Shown: one piece after another, positions 1 through 6,549 of the stretch
Position numbering within the stretch: the stretch's first letter is position 1
Layout: every line of letters starts with the position of its first letter
Made by a program: the position numbers and the translations under genes
Assembly (NCBI GenBank): GCA_019911785.1
Contig: JAIOJM010000097.1
Location: forward strand, 1-9,089
Origin: Sulfuricella sp.
GTDB taxonomy: Bacteria; Pseudomonadota; Gammaproteobacteria; Burkholderiales; Sulfuricellaceae
DNA length: 9,089 nt
Reading direction: 5' to 3'
The notes under the pieces: model-generated
Seen by the model: only the letters and a program-made list of their open reading frames with translations
What the model was told of the DNA's origin: nothing
Database searches by the model: none

Positions 1-336
1 TTCGTTGCCAAGCCGGCTGGCGCGAAGAGCGGCTTGCAGCGCATCGGCGAAGTGCCGGCCTACCATGCCGACGCCATCGTGCGCCGCGCCGCTGCACTGC
101 AGAAAACTGCCGCAGCGGCGCTGCAGGGAGCCTGGATGAATGCGGAAACGCTGGCCAGCCTGGGCGTTGCCGAGGGTGCGGAGGTGAGCGTCAGCCAAGG
201 AGCGGGCAGCATCGTTCTCAAGGCGCTGCGCGACGACCGCCTGCCGGCAGGCTGCGTGCGGGTGGCTGCCGGTCACCCGGACACCGCCATGCTCGGCGGC
301 ATGTTTGATGAAATTCGGGTGGAGCGGGCGGGATAA
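1..336 (+). CDS. nuoG: NADH-quinone oxidoreductase subunit G, C-terminal 111 residues (5' truncated by window)
   Basis: The reading frame is open from base 1 and ends with TAA at 334-336, three bases before nuoH. Only the C-terminus is visible; the Fe-S and molybdopterin-oxidoreductase-like domains lie upstream of the window. The visible part holds a Glu-Val-Pro-x-Tyr-x-x-Asp-Ala stretch, then a small beta-rich domain with a WMN-x-E-T-L-x-x-L-G-V segment and a conserved end resembling V-R-V-A-A-G-H-P-x-T-A-x-L-G. This matches the C-terminus of betaproteobacterial NuoG as I remember it. NuoG is the large peripheral-arm subunit that carries several Fe-S clusters taking electrons from NADH toward quinone. 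An internal TTG at 34 is not a real start. The identity rests on the C-terminal pattern and on tight linkage to nuoH. Confidence 0.9.
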   Translation, partial: FVAKPAGAKSGLQRIGEVPAYHADAIVRRAAALQKTAAAALQGAWMNAETLASLGVAEGAEVSVSQGAGSIVLKALRDDRLPAGCVRVAAGHPDTAMLGGMFDEIRVERAG

Positions 337-339
337 ATC

Positions 340-1377
340 ATGACCGACACAATCGCATACCTTCAAGGATTCTTCGGCTTTGCCTGGCCGCTGGTGTACA
401 GCATGGCGAAGATCGTCGCCATCGTCGCGCCGCTGATGCTGGGCGTGGCCTACCTGACCTATGCCGAACGCAAGATCATCGGCTACATGCAGGTGCGCAT
501 CGGACCCAACCGCGTCGGCCCCAAGGGCTGGCTGCAGCCGATCGCCGACGCGCTGAAGCTGCTGATGAAGGAAATCATTATTCCCGCCGGCGCCAACAAG
601 GGGATATTCCTGCTCGCCCCGGTGCTGGCCATCGGCCCGGCGCTGGCGGCCTGGGCGGTGGTGCCGTTCTCCCCGGAACTGGTGCTGGCCAACATCGATG
701 CCAGCCTGCTCTACATCATGGCGATCACCTCGATGGGCGTGTACGGCATCGTGCTGGCGGGCTGGGCATCCAATTCCAAGTATGCCTTCCTCGGCGGGAT
801 GCGTGCCGCGGCGCAGATCGTTTCCTACGAAATTGCCATGGGCTTCGCCCTGGTCGGCGTGCTGATGGCGGCGCAGAGCCTGAATCTGGTGGAGATCGTC
901 AAGAGCCAGCAGGGCGGGATGTTCAGCTGGTACTGGCTGCCGCTGTTTCCCCTGTTCATCGTTTACCTGATTTCCGGCCTGGCCGAGACCAACCGCGCGC
1001 CATTCGACGTGGTCGAGGGCGAGTCTGAAATCGTCGGCTTCCATGTCGAATATTCCGGCATGGCCTTCGCCATCTTCTTCCTCGCCGAATACGCCAACAT
1101 GATCCTGGTCGCGACCCTGACCGCGCTGATGTTCCTCGGCGGCTGGAACCCGCTGTTCGATTTTGCGCCGTTCAACTGGATTCCCGGCTTCTTCTGGCTG
1201 CTGGCCAAGGTGTGCTTCGTGCTGTTCCTGTTCCTCTGGTTCCGTGCCACCTTCCCGCGCTACCGCTACGACCAGATCATGCGCCTGGGCTGGAAGGTGT
1301 TTATCCCGGTGACCCTGGTGTGGATCGTGGTGGTTGGCGCTGCCATGCAGACCCCCTTCGGCCACCTGTTGCATTGA
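340..1377 (+). CDS. nuoH: NADH-quinone oxidoreductase subunit H (ND1 homologue)
   Basis: A 345-residue polytopic membrane protein, the usual NuoH length. NuoH joins the peripheral and membrane arms and forms most of the quinone chamber and the start of the proton (E-) channel. Hallmarks seen are the AERK segment near residue 42, the [11 protein letters not shown] loop at about 53-63, the NRAPFD motif at 218-223, the acidic EGESE loop at 226-230, EYSG at 237-240 and the late [11 protein letters not shown] segment before the last helix. The ATG start lies 3 nt after the nuoG stop, with a weak purine-rich ribosome site (GAGCGGGCGGGA) overlapping the end of nuoG. One oddity is that only four residues (G-F-H-V) lie between the Val of S-E-I-V and the E-Y pair. 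NuoH/ND1 proteins I know have five there (for example S-G-F-N-V in bovine ND1), so the loop appears one residue short. Confidence 0.98.
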   Translation: MTDTIAYLQGFFGFAWPLVYSMAKIVAIVAPLMLGVAYLTYAERKIIGYMQVRIGPNRVGPKGWLQPIADALKLLMKEIIIPAGANKGIFLLAPVLAIGPALAAWAVVPFSPELVLANIDASLLYIMAITSMGVYGIVLAGWASNSKYAFLGGMRAAAQIVSYEIAMGFALVGVLMAAQSLNLVEIVKSQQGGMFSWYWLPLFPLFIVYLISGLAETNRAPFDVVEGESEIVGFHVEYSGMAFAIFFLAEYANMILVATLTALMFLGGWNPLFDFAPFNWIPGFFWLLAKVCFVLFLFLWFRATFPRYRYDQIMRLGWKVFIPVTLVWIVVVGAAMQTPFGHLLH

Positions 1378-1390
1378 GGAAAAGAGCGTG
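1376..1390 (+). promoter_or_regulatory. Ribosome binding site fixing the nuoI GTG start
   Basis: GAGGA at 1376-1380 overlaps the nuoH stop codon and lies 7 nt before the GTG at 1388. This decides the nuoI start. The same frame is open upstream to an ATG at 1334, but that would add 18 residues encoded inside nuoH that do not look like NuoI. Starting at GTG gives M-N-K-I-K-S-F-F, the usual betaproteobacterial NuoI N-terminus. The overlap suggests translational coupling of nuoI to nuoH. Confidence 0.85.
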
Positions 1391-1876
1391 AACAAGATCA
1401 AAAGCTTCTTTTCGACTTTCCTGCTCATCGAGCTGCTCAAGGGCATGGCGCTGACCGGGCGTTACATGTTCTCGCGCAAGATCACGGTGCAGTTCCCCGA
1501 GGAGCGCACGCCGATGTCGCCGCGCTTCCGCGGCCTGCACGCGCAGCGCCGCTACCCCAACGGCGAGGAACGCTGCATCGCCTGCAAGCTGTGCGAGGCG
1601 GTGTGCCCGGCGCTGGCGATCACCATCGAATCGGAACAGCGCGATGACGGCACCCGGCGCACCACGCGCTACGACATCGATCTGACCAAGTGCATTTTCT
1701 GCGGCTTCTGCGAAGAAGCCTGCCCGGTGGATGCGATCGTCGAGACCCGGATTTTCGATTACCACGGCGAAAAACGCGGCGATCTCTACTACACCAAGGA
1801 CATGCTGCTGGCCGTGGGTGACAAATACGAAGAGCAGATCGCCAAGGACAAGGCGGCAGATGCGAAGTACCGTTAG
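1388..1876 (+). CDS. nuoI: NADH-quinone oxidoreductase subunit I, 2x[4Fe-4S] ferredoxin-like subunit
   Basis: With the GTG start the protein has 162 residues, typical for the betaproteobacterial and alphaproteobacterial/mitochondrial (TYKY-like) form. It carries two classic 4Fe-4S motifs: C63-x2-C66-x2-C69-x3-C73 and C102-x2-C105-x2-C108-x3-C112. These would hold clusters N6a and N6b, which relay electrons from NuoG toward NuoB (N2) at the quinone site. The N-terminal 30 residues form the amphipathic helix segment (F-L-L-I-E-L-L-K-G) that lies against the membrane at NuoH, and [13 protein letters not shown] is the usual lead into the first cluster. It follows nuoH by 10 nt. After its TAG stop a 105-nt spacer holds a palindromic element before nuoJ. 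No residue expected of the family is missing. Confidence 0.98.
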   Translation: MNKIKSFFSTFLLIELLKGMALTGRYMFSRKITVQFPEERTPMSPRFRGLHAQRRYPNGEERCIACKLCEAVCPALAITIESEQRDDGTRRTTRYDIDLTKCIFCGFCEEACPVDAIVETRIFDYHGEKRGDLYYTKDMLLAVGDKYEEQIAKDKAADAKYR

Positions 1877-1890
1877 GAGAAAGAGCTTGA

Positions 1891-1955
1891 ACCGCAAAGG
1901 CGCAAAGACGCAAAGTTTCCTTTGTTTTTTCTTCGCGCCTTTGCGCCTTTGCGGT
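1891..1955. repeat. Palindromic spacer element 1 (inverted arms of 8-nt CGCAAAG-type tandem units)
   Basis: This fills the nuoI-nuoJ spacer. The left arm 1891-1915 contains three CGCAAAG units at 8-nt spacing. The right arm 1931-1955 is its reverse complement at 23 of 25 positions, around a 15-nt T-rich centre. The transcript could form a long hairpin. Within the centre, CAAAG (1911-1915) and CTTTG (1920-1924) can instead form a small 5-bp hairpin followed by six T (1925-1930), a weak terminator-like alternative. In translation this type of DNA gives peptides such as N-R-K-G-A-K and A-P-L-R-L-C-G. From memory, these recur as spurious annotated proteins in many unrelated bacteria, so this is probably a widespread dispersed repeat and not something unique to this locus. 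Confidence 0.9.
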
Positions 1956-1981
1956 GAAAAGGTTTTTACTGGAATTGCCAA

Positions 1982-2584
1982 ATGAACTTTGAAACACTGG
2001 TTTTTTATTTCCTCGCGAGCATCCTGCTGTTTGCAGGGTTCCGCGTGGTGACCGCGCGCCATCCGGTGCATGCCGCCCTGTTCCTGGTGCTGGCATTCTT
2101 TACCGGGGCCGGGCTGTGGCTGCTGTTGGAGGCCGAGTTCCTGGCGATCACCCTGGTGCTGGTCTATATCGGCGCGGTGATGGTGCTGTTCCTGTTCGTG
2201 GTGATGATGCTCAACCTGAATATCGAGAAAATGCGCCAGGGCTTCTGGGGCAACCTGCCGCTGGCGGCTTTCGTCGGCATCCTGATGGCGATTGAAATGA
2301 CGCTGGTGCTGACGGTGGCCGGCCGCACCGTCAGCACTGTCCAGGTGTCGCATGCCGCCGGCTACAGCAACACCAAGGAGCTGGGCCGCCTGCTCTATAC
2401 CGACTATGTCTACCCGTTCGAGCTCGCTGCGGTGATCCTGCTGGTGGCGATTGTCGCCGCCATCGCCATCACACTGCGCCGCCGGACCGGCACCAAGCAT
2501 CAGGATCCGTCATGGCAGGTGAGCGTCAAGCGCGAAGACCGCATCCGTCTGGTGTCGATGCCGGCCGAGAAAGAAGGGGAATAA
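1982..2584 (+). CDS. nuoJ: NADH-quinone oxidoreductase subunit J (ND6 homologue)
   Basis: A 200-residue membrane protein with about five transmembrane helices: residues ~5-20, 28-48, 52-78, 90-112 and 140-165. The diagnostic stretch is the third helix, where E-A-E-F-L-A-I-T is followed by [17 protein letters not shown]. This is the ND6/NuoJ helix that contains the functionally important pi-bulge and Tyr in known complex I structures. NuoJ packs with NuoA, NuoK and NuoH and helps couple quinone chemistry to proton movement. The soluble C-terminal tail from about 165 is basic, then acidic, as in betaproteobacterial relatives. The ATG at 1982 has GGAA at 1971-1974 as a modest ribosome site, just past the palindromic element. 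The stop is 1 nt before nuoK. Confidence 0.97.
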   Translation: MNFETLVFYFLASILLFAGFRVVTARHPVHAALFLVLAFFTGAGLWLLLEAEFLAITLVLVYIGAVMVLFLFVVMMLNLNIEKMRQGFWGNLPLAAFVGILMAIEMTLVLTVAGRTVSTVQVSHAAGYSNTKELGRLLYTDYVYPFELAAVILLVAIVAAIAITLRRRTGTKHQDPSWQVSVKREDRIRLVSMPAEKEGE

Positions 2585-2588
2585 CGTG
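2573..2588 (+). promoter_or_regulatory. Ribosome binding site for the nuoK GTG start
   Basis: GAAGGGGA at 2573-2580, inside the end of nuoJ, lies 5 nt before the GTG at 2586. It supports the GTG as the nuoK start. The site and the single-base gap between genes suggest nuoJ and nuoK are translated in a coupled way. Confidence 0.75.
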
Positions 2589-2891
2589 CTGACTCTGACC
2601 CATTTTCTGGTTTTGGGAGCGCTGCTGTTTGCCATCAGCGTGGTGGGCATTTTTCTCAACCGCAAGAACCTGATCGTCCTGCTGATGGCGATCGAGCTGA
2701 TGCTGCTGGCGGTGAACATGAACTTCGTCGCCTTTTCGCATTATCTGCACGACACCGCCGGGCAGGTTTTCGTGTTCTTCATACTCACGGTAGCCGCGGC
2801 CGAATCGGCCATCGGCCTGGCGATCCTGGTGGCGCTGTTCCGCAACCTGAACACGATCAACGTGACCGAGCTGGATCATTTGAAAGGGTGA
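2586..2891 (+). CDS. nuoK: NADH-quinone oxidoreductase subunit K (ND4L homologue)
   Basis: A 101-residue protein with three transmembrane helices (about 3-22, 29-50 and 60-85), the standard NuoK size. The two membrane-buried glutamates needed for proton coupling in Escherichia coli NuoK (E36 and E72) are present here as E37, in L-L-M-A-I-E-L-M-L, and E73, in [10 protein letters not shown]. The F-L-N-R-K-N motif on the first loop is also conserved. NuoK lies in the membrane arm between NuoJ and NuoN and relays protons along the central hydrophilic axis. The start is GTG with a good ribosome site inside nuoJ. A 75-nt spacer with a palindromic element follows. Nothing is unusual in the protein itself. 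Confidence 0.97.
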   Translation: MLTLTHFLVLGALLFAISVVGIFLNRKNLIVLLMAIELMLLAVNMNFVAFSHYLHDTAGQVFVFFILTVAAAESAIGLAILVALFRNLNTINVTELDHLKG

Positions 2892-2892
2892 A

Positions 2893-2958
2893 GAGTGAGG
2901 AGTAAGGGGTGAGGAGTCTGATCGGTTTTTCTCCTCACTCCTCACTCCCAACTCCTCA
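2893..2958. repeat. Palindromic spacer element 2 (inverted arms of 7-nt TGAGGAG/CTCCTCA units)
   Basis: This takes up nearly all of the nuoK-nuoL spacer. The right side at 2931-2958 is four heptamers in register: CTCCTCA, CTCCTCA, CTCCCAA, CTCCTCA. The left side at 2896-2916 is three complementary heptamers: TGAGGAG, TAAGGGG, TGAGGAG. Arms 2893-2916 and 2931-2954 match as an inverted repeat at 20 of 24 positions, and more if a heptamer is skipped. The 14-nt centre ends in five T. The RNA could form a stable purine/pyrimidine hairpin that ends just before the weak nuoL ribosome site (GGA at 2960-2962). The sequence differs from element 1 but the design is the same. Confidence 0.9.
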
Positions 2959-2966
2959 CGGATACT

Positions 2967-4994
2967 ATGACTGAAATGCAAAAACTCTATCTGCTGGTAC
3001 CGCTGGCGCCGCTGGCCGGGGCGGCGATCGCCGGCCTGTTCGGCTGGCTGATCGGGCGCGCGGCTTCGCACTGGGTGACCATCCTCAGCGTGGTGATCTC
3101 CTTTGTTGCTTCGGTCTTGATTTTCCAGGACGTGATGGCGGGCCACACCTTCAACGGCAGCGTCTATACCTGGCTGATAAGCGGCGAAACCCGCTTCGAG
3201 GTCGGCTTCCTGATCGACCGCCTGACGGTCATGATGATGCTGGTGGTGACTTTCGTATCGCTGATGGTGCACATCTACACCATCGGCTACATGGCGGAAG
3301 ACCCCGGCTACCAGCGTTTCTTCAGCTACATTTCGCTGTTCACCTTCTCGATGCTGATGCTGGTGATGGCTAACAACTTCGTCCAGCTGTTCTTCGGCTG
3401 GGAGGCGGTGGGGCTGGTTTCCTACCTGCTGATCGGCTTCTGGTACACCCGGCCGACCGCAATCTACGCCAACCTCAAGGCCTTCCTGGTCAACCGTGTC
3501 GGCGACTTCGGCTTCCTTCTCGGCATCGGCCTGATACTGGCACATTTCGGCACGCTGCAATATGACGCAGTGTTCGCCCGCGCGCCGGAAATGGTGAATG
3601 CCACCATCGAACTGATTCCCGGCAGCCCCTGGCTGCTGATGACGGTGATCTGCATCCTGCTGTTCGTCGGCGCGATGGGCAAGTCGGCCCAGTTCCCGCT
3701 CCATGTCTGGCTGCCCGATTCGATGGAAGGCCCGACGCCGATTTCCGCCCTGATCCACGCCGCCACCATGGTGACCGCGGGCATTTTCATGGTGGCGCGC
3801 ATGTCGCCGCTGTTCGAACTTTCCGAGACCGCGCTCTCCGTGGTGCTGGTGATCGGCGGCATCACCGCGCTGTTCATGGCGCTGATCGCCATCGTCCAGA
3901 CCGACATCAAGCGCGTGGTGGCCTATTCGACCCTGTCCCAGCTCGGTTACATGACCGTGGCGCTGGGCGCTTCGGCCTATTCGGTCGGGGTGTTCCACCT
4001 GATGACCCACGCCTTCTTCAAGGCCCTGCTGTTCCTAGGCGCCGGTTCGGTGATCATCGCCATGCACCACGTGCAGGACATGACCAAGATGGGCGGCCTG
4101 AAGAAATACATGCCGCTGACCTACTGGACCATGTTCATCGGCGCGTTGGCTTCCGCAGGCGTGCCGGGCTTCTCCGGCTTCTTCTCCAAGGACGCGATCA
4201 TCGAGGCGGTGCAGCTTTCCCATACCCCCGGTGCCGGCTTCGCCTATTTCGCCGTGCTGACGACGGTGTTCATCACCGCCTTCTACACCTTCCGCCTGAT
4301 ATTCATGACCTTCCACGGCAAGCCGCGCTTCGACACCCATGGTCACCATGACGAGCACGGGCACGGCGGCACGCCGCATACGACTCCGCACGGGCTTCAG
4401 CCCGTAGCGGATCGGAGTGCCCTTGTGGTGCACGAGTCGCCCTGGGTGGTGACCGTGCCGCTGATGCTGCTCGCCATCCCCACCGTGGCGGCGGGCTGGC
4501 TGATCGGGCCGATGCTGTTCGGCGGCTTTTTCGGCAGCTCGATTCACATTGCGCCTGAACATCAGGCCCTGGCGCACATGGCGGAGGAGTTCCACGGCGT
4601 CTTGGCGATGATGCTGCATGCGCTCGGCACCGCGCCGTTCTGGCTGTCGGTCGGCGGCATCGCCACCGCCTGGTTCCTGTATATCCAGCGGCCGGAGCTG
4701 CCGCCGGTGATCAAGGCCAGATTTGGCCTGATCTCGACCATACTCGAGAGGAAATACGGTTTCGACGAGTTCAATGACTGGTTCTTCGCCGGTGGCGCGA
4801 GAATGATCGGCAAAGGGCTGTGGAGAGGTGGCGATGTCGCGGTGATTGACAACTTCTTCGTCAACGGCACGGCGCGTCTGATCGGCTGGTTTTCCTCGCT
4901 GATCCGCCGTCTCCAGTCGGGCTACATTTACCACTACGCTTTCGCCATGATCATCGGCGTGTTCGTGTTGATGACGCTGTTTGTGAAGGGATAA
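2967..4994 (+). CDS. nuoL: NADH-quinone oxidoreductase subunit L (ND5 homologue, antiporter-like)
   Basis: A 675-residue protein and the largest, most distal membrane-arm subunit, in the usual NuoL size range. It has an antiporter-like core, then an extended C-terminal region containing the lateral helix and a final anchoring helix (about 650-673, G-Y-I-Y-H-Y-A-F-A). Key channel residues are visible: E146 (F-F-G-W-E-A), D180 (N-R-V-G-D-F-G-F), K239 (A-M-G-K-S-A-Q-F-P-L), H264 (A-L-I-H-A-A-T-M), K352 (F-F-K-A-L-L-F) and K409 (F-F-S-K-D-A). They correspond to residues that carry protons in E. coli NuoL. A His-rich hydrophilic loop runs from about H450 to H489. Part of it (about 473-488) is encoded by a palindrome and reads unlike the rest of the protein. 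nuoM follows after 8 nt. Confidence 0.98.
   Translation: MTEMQKLYLLVPLAPLAGAAIAGLFGWLIGRAASHWVTILSVVISFVASVLIFQDVMAGHTFNGSVYTWLISGETRFEVGFLIDRLTVMMMLVVTFVSLMVHIYTIGYMAEDPGYQRFFSYISLFTFSMLMLVMANNFVQLFFGWEAVGLVSYLLIGFWYTRPTAIYANLKAFLVNRVGDFGFLLGIGLILAHFGTLQYDAVFARAPEMVNATIELIPGSPWLLMTVICILLFVGAMGKSAQFPLHVWLPDSMEGPTPISALIHAATMVTAGIFMVARMSPLFELSETALSVVLVIGGITALFMALIAIVQTDIKRVVAYSTLSQLGYMTVALGASAYSVGVFHLMTHAFFKALLFLGAGSVIIAMHHVQDMTKMGGLKKYMPLTYWTMFIGALASAGVPGFSGFFSKDAIIEAVQLSHTPGAGFAYFAVLTTVFITAFYTFRLIFMTFHGKPRFDTHGHHDEHGHGGTPHTTPHGLQPVADRSALVVHESPWVVTVPLMLLAIPTVAAGWLIGPMLFGGFFGSSIHIAPEHQALAHMAEEFHGVLAMMLHALGTAPFWLSVGGIATAWFLYIQRPELPPVIKARFGLISTILERKYGFDEFNDWFFAGGARMIGKGLWRGGDVAVIDNFFVNGTARLIGWFSSLIRRLQSGYIYHYAFAMIIGVFVLMTLFVKG
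4383..4418. repeat. Palindromic element in frame inside nuoL (REP-like, tentative)
   Basis: A two-tier palindrome sits within the nuoL coding sequence. The inner hairpin is ACGGGC/GCCCGT (4390-4395 and 4400-4405) with a TTCA loop. The outer stem is ACTCCG/CGGAGT (4383-4388 and 4413-4418). It encodes about residues 473-484 in the variable His-rich loop (T-P-H-G-L-Q-P-V-A-D-R-S). The GTAG at 4404-4407 and AGCGGATC at 4406-4413 resemble the flank GATCCGCTGTAG at the REP-like hairpin near 8350, in inverted orientation. This may be a small dispersed repeat that inserted without breaking the frame. It could also be chance complementarity in GC-rich DNA. Confidence 0.5.
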
Positions 4995-5002
4995 GAACAA
5001 GC

Positions 5003-6484
5003 ATGTTTGCTGGCCTGTCATTGTTGAGTCTGGTTATCTGGGTGCCGATCGCGGCCGGCGTTGCCGTGCTCGCCACCGGCAGCGACCGCAACGTCGGGCT
5101 TGCCCGTGTTCTGGCGCTGATCGGCGCACTGGCAGGCTTCTTCGTCAGCCTGCCGCTGTACACCCAGTTCGACACCCTGCAGGCGGGCATGCAGTTCGTC
5201 GAGATCAGCCCCTGGATCGAGACCTTCAGGGTCACCTACCACCTCGGCGTGGACGGCATTTCCGTGCTGTTCATCCTGCTCACCAGCTTCACCACCGTGC
5301 TGGTGGTGATCGCCGGCTGGAAAGTGATCGAAAAGCGCGTCGCGCAGTACATGGCGGCCTTCCTCTTCATGTCCGGCCTGATGAACGGCGTTTTCGCCGC
5401 GCTCGACGCAGTGCTGTTCTACGTGTTCTGGGAAGCGATGCTGATTCCGATGTTCCTGATCATCGGCATCTGGGGCGGACCGAACCGGGTTTATGCGGCG
5501 GTCAAGTTCTTCCTCTACACCCTGTTGGGTTCCCTGCTGATGCTGGTGGCGTTCATCTACCTGTACGGCAAGGCGGGCACCTTCGAGATCCTGGATTTCC
5601 ACCGCCTGCCGCTGACCCTGACCGAGCAGATCCTGATCTTCCTCGCCTTCTTCATGGCGTTCGCGGTCAAGGTGCCGATGTGGCCGGTGCACACCTGGCT
5701 GCCGGATGCCCACGTCGAGGCGCCGACCGGCGGCTCGGTGGTGCTGGCGGCGATCATGCTGAAGATGGGCGCCTACGGCTTCCTGCGCCTGTCCCTGCCG
5801 ATCGTGCCGGACGCGAGCCATGCCCTGTCCGGCTTCATGATTACCCTGTCGCTGATCGCCGTGGTCTACATCGGTCTGGTGGCGCTGGCGCAAACCGACA
5901 TGAAGAAGCTGATCGCCTATTCCTCGATTTCGCACATGGGTTTCGTGACCCTCGGTTTCTTCATCTTCAACGCCTACGGCATCGAGGGCGCGCTGGTGCA
6001 GATGATTTCCCACGGCTTCATCTCCGCCGCGATGTTCCTTTCCGTCGGGGTGCTGTATGACCGCATGCACAGCCGCATGATCGCCGACTACGGCGGCGTG
6101 GCGAACAGAATGCCGATCTTCGCCGCCTTCTTCGTGCTGTTCGCCATGGCCAATTCAGGCCTGCCGGGGACCAGCGGCTTCGTCGGTGAATTCATGGTGA
6201 TCATGGGCGCGGTCAAGGCCAATTTCTGGTACGCCTTCCTCGCCGCTGCCACACTGATTTTCGGCGCCGCCTACACCCTGTGGATGGTGAAGCGGGTGGT
6301 GTTCGGCGCCGTCGCCAACGACCATGTCGAGCATCTCAAGGACATCACGCCGCGCGAGTTCCTGGTGCTGGGGCTGCTGGCCGTCGCGGTGCTCGGCATG
6401 GGGCTGTATCCGCTGCCGTTCACCGAGGTGATGCACCATTCGGTCAATAATCTGTTGAGCCATGTGGCTCAGAGCAAGCTGTGA
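5003..6484 (+). CDS. nuoM: NADH-quinone oxidoreductase subunit M (ND4 homologue, antiporter-like)
   Basis: A 493-residue protein with about 14 transmembrane helices, the standard NuoM length. It is one of the three Mrp-antiporter-like subunits that each move a proton. Conserved elements seen are H-L-G-V-D-G-I-S near 80-87, E144 in F-W-E-A-M-L-I-P-M, K223 in A-V-K-V-P-M-W-P, the H-T-W-L-P-D-A-H-V-E-A-P-T loop at 230-242, K254 in I-M-L-K-M-G-A-Y-G, and the I-A-Y-S-S-I-S-H-M-G segment. These match the essential Glu/Lys set of E. coli NuoM. The ATG follows nuoL by 8 nt, with AAGGGA at 4986-4991 as a somewhat distant ribosome site. After the TGA the operon is interrupted by a 112-nt spacer with a heptamer palindrome and a terminator-like hairpin. 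Confidence 0.98.
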   Translation: MFAGLSLLSLVIWVPIAAGVAVLATGSDRNVGLARVLALIGALAGFFVSLPLYTQFDTLQAGMQFVEISPWIETFRVTYHLGVDGISVLFILLTSFTTVLVVIAGWKVIEKRVAQYMAAFLFMSGLMNGVFAALDAVLFYVFWEAMLIPMFLIIGIWGGPNRVYAAVKFFLYTLLGSLLMLVAFIYLYGKAGTFEILDFHRLPLTLTEQILIFLAFFMAFAVKVPMWPVHTWLPDAHVEAPTGGSVVLAAIMLKMGAYGFLRLSLPIVPDASHALSGFMITLSLIAVVYIGLVALAQTDMKKLIAYSSISHMGFVTLGFFIFNAYGIEGALVQMISHGFISAAMFLSVGVLYDRMHSRMIADYGGVANRMPIFAAFFVLFAMANSGLPGTSGFVGEFMVIMGAVKANFWYAFLAAATLIFGAAYTLWMVKRVVFGAVANDHVEHLKDITPREFLVLGLLAVAVLGMGLYPLPFTEVMHHSVNNLLSHVAQSKL

Positions 6485-6489
6485 TGCCA

Positions 6490-6521
6490 GGGGCTAGGGA
6501 TCAGGGGCTAGGGGTCAGGGG
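6490..6521 (+). other. G-quadruplex motif, five G-runs
   Basis: G-runs lie at 6490-6493, 6497-6499, 6504-6507, 6511-6514 and 6518-6521, separated by loops of 3, 4, 3 and 3 nt. This meets the usual G3+ N1-7 rule with one spare run. It is on the coding strand, so both the non-template DNA and the nuoM 3' transcript could form a quadruplex. It starts 6 nt after the nuoM stop codon and ends 5 nt before the terminator stem. Confidence 0.7.
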
Positions 6522-6525
6522 ATGT

Positions 6526-6549
6526 CCGGCGCTACGCGCCGGGTTTTTT
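6526..6549 (+). terminator. Rho-independent terminator-like hairpin inside the nuo operon
   Basis: The stem CCGGCGC (6526-6532) pairs perfectly with GCGCCGG (6536-6542) around a TAC loop. One G and then six T (6544-6549) follow. This is the classic intrinsic terminator layout on the + strand. The opposite strand has no T-run after the hairpin, so it is directional. It lies 42 nt past the nuoM stop, too far to be covered by a terminating ribosome. It would be expected to reduce transcription into nuoN and the downstream genes unless read through. I see no convincing promoter between it and nuoN. Confidence 0.75.

Noticed and set aside
1334..1387. Upstream ATG extension of nuoI
   Set aside because: It lies inside nuoH in another frame, and the extra 18 residues do not resemble NuoI. 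The GTG at 1388 has a well-placed GAGGA.
1731..1985. 84-codon + strand frame across the end of nuoI and the spacer
   Set aside because: The first half is a shifted frame of nuoI. The second half is the N-R-K-G-A-K / A-P-L-R-L-C-G peptide produced by the repeat, a known kind of spurious ORF.
1301..2500. 399-codon minus-strand frame opposite nuoI and nuoJ
   Set aside because: Its middle is the translation of spacer element 1, and the rest is low-complexity His/Gln/Glu shadow of nuoI and nuoJ.
2917..2935. Terminator in the nuoK-nuoL spacer because of its T5 run
   Set aside because: The T-run lies in the hairpin centre, before the right arm, not after a closed GC stem, so it does not fit an intrinsic terminator.
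1891..2958. CRISPR-like reading of the short tandem units
   Set aside because: Units are only 7-8 nt, contiguous, and arranged as inverted arms. There are no spacers of even length and no cas genes.
2526..4010. Long minus-strand open frame (494 codons) opposite nuoJ, nuoK and nuoL, and a similar 452-codon one opposite nuoN
   Set aside because: The translations are full of His, Gln, Arg and Asp, the usual antisense shadow of GC-rich codons for hydrophobic residues. They run across the palindromic spacer and match no family I recognise.
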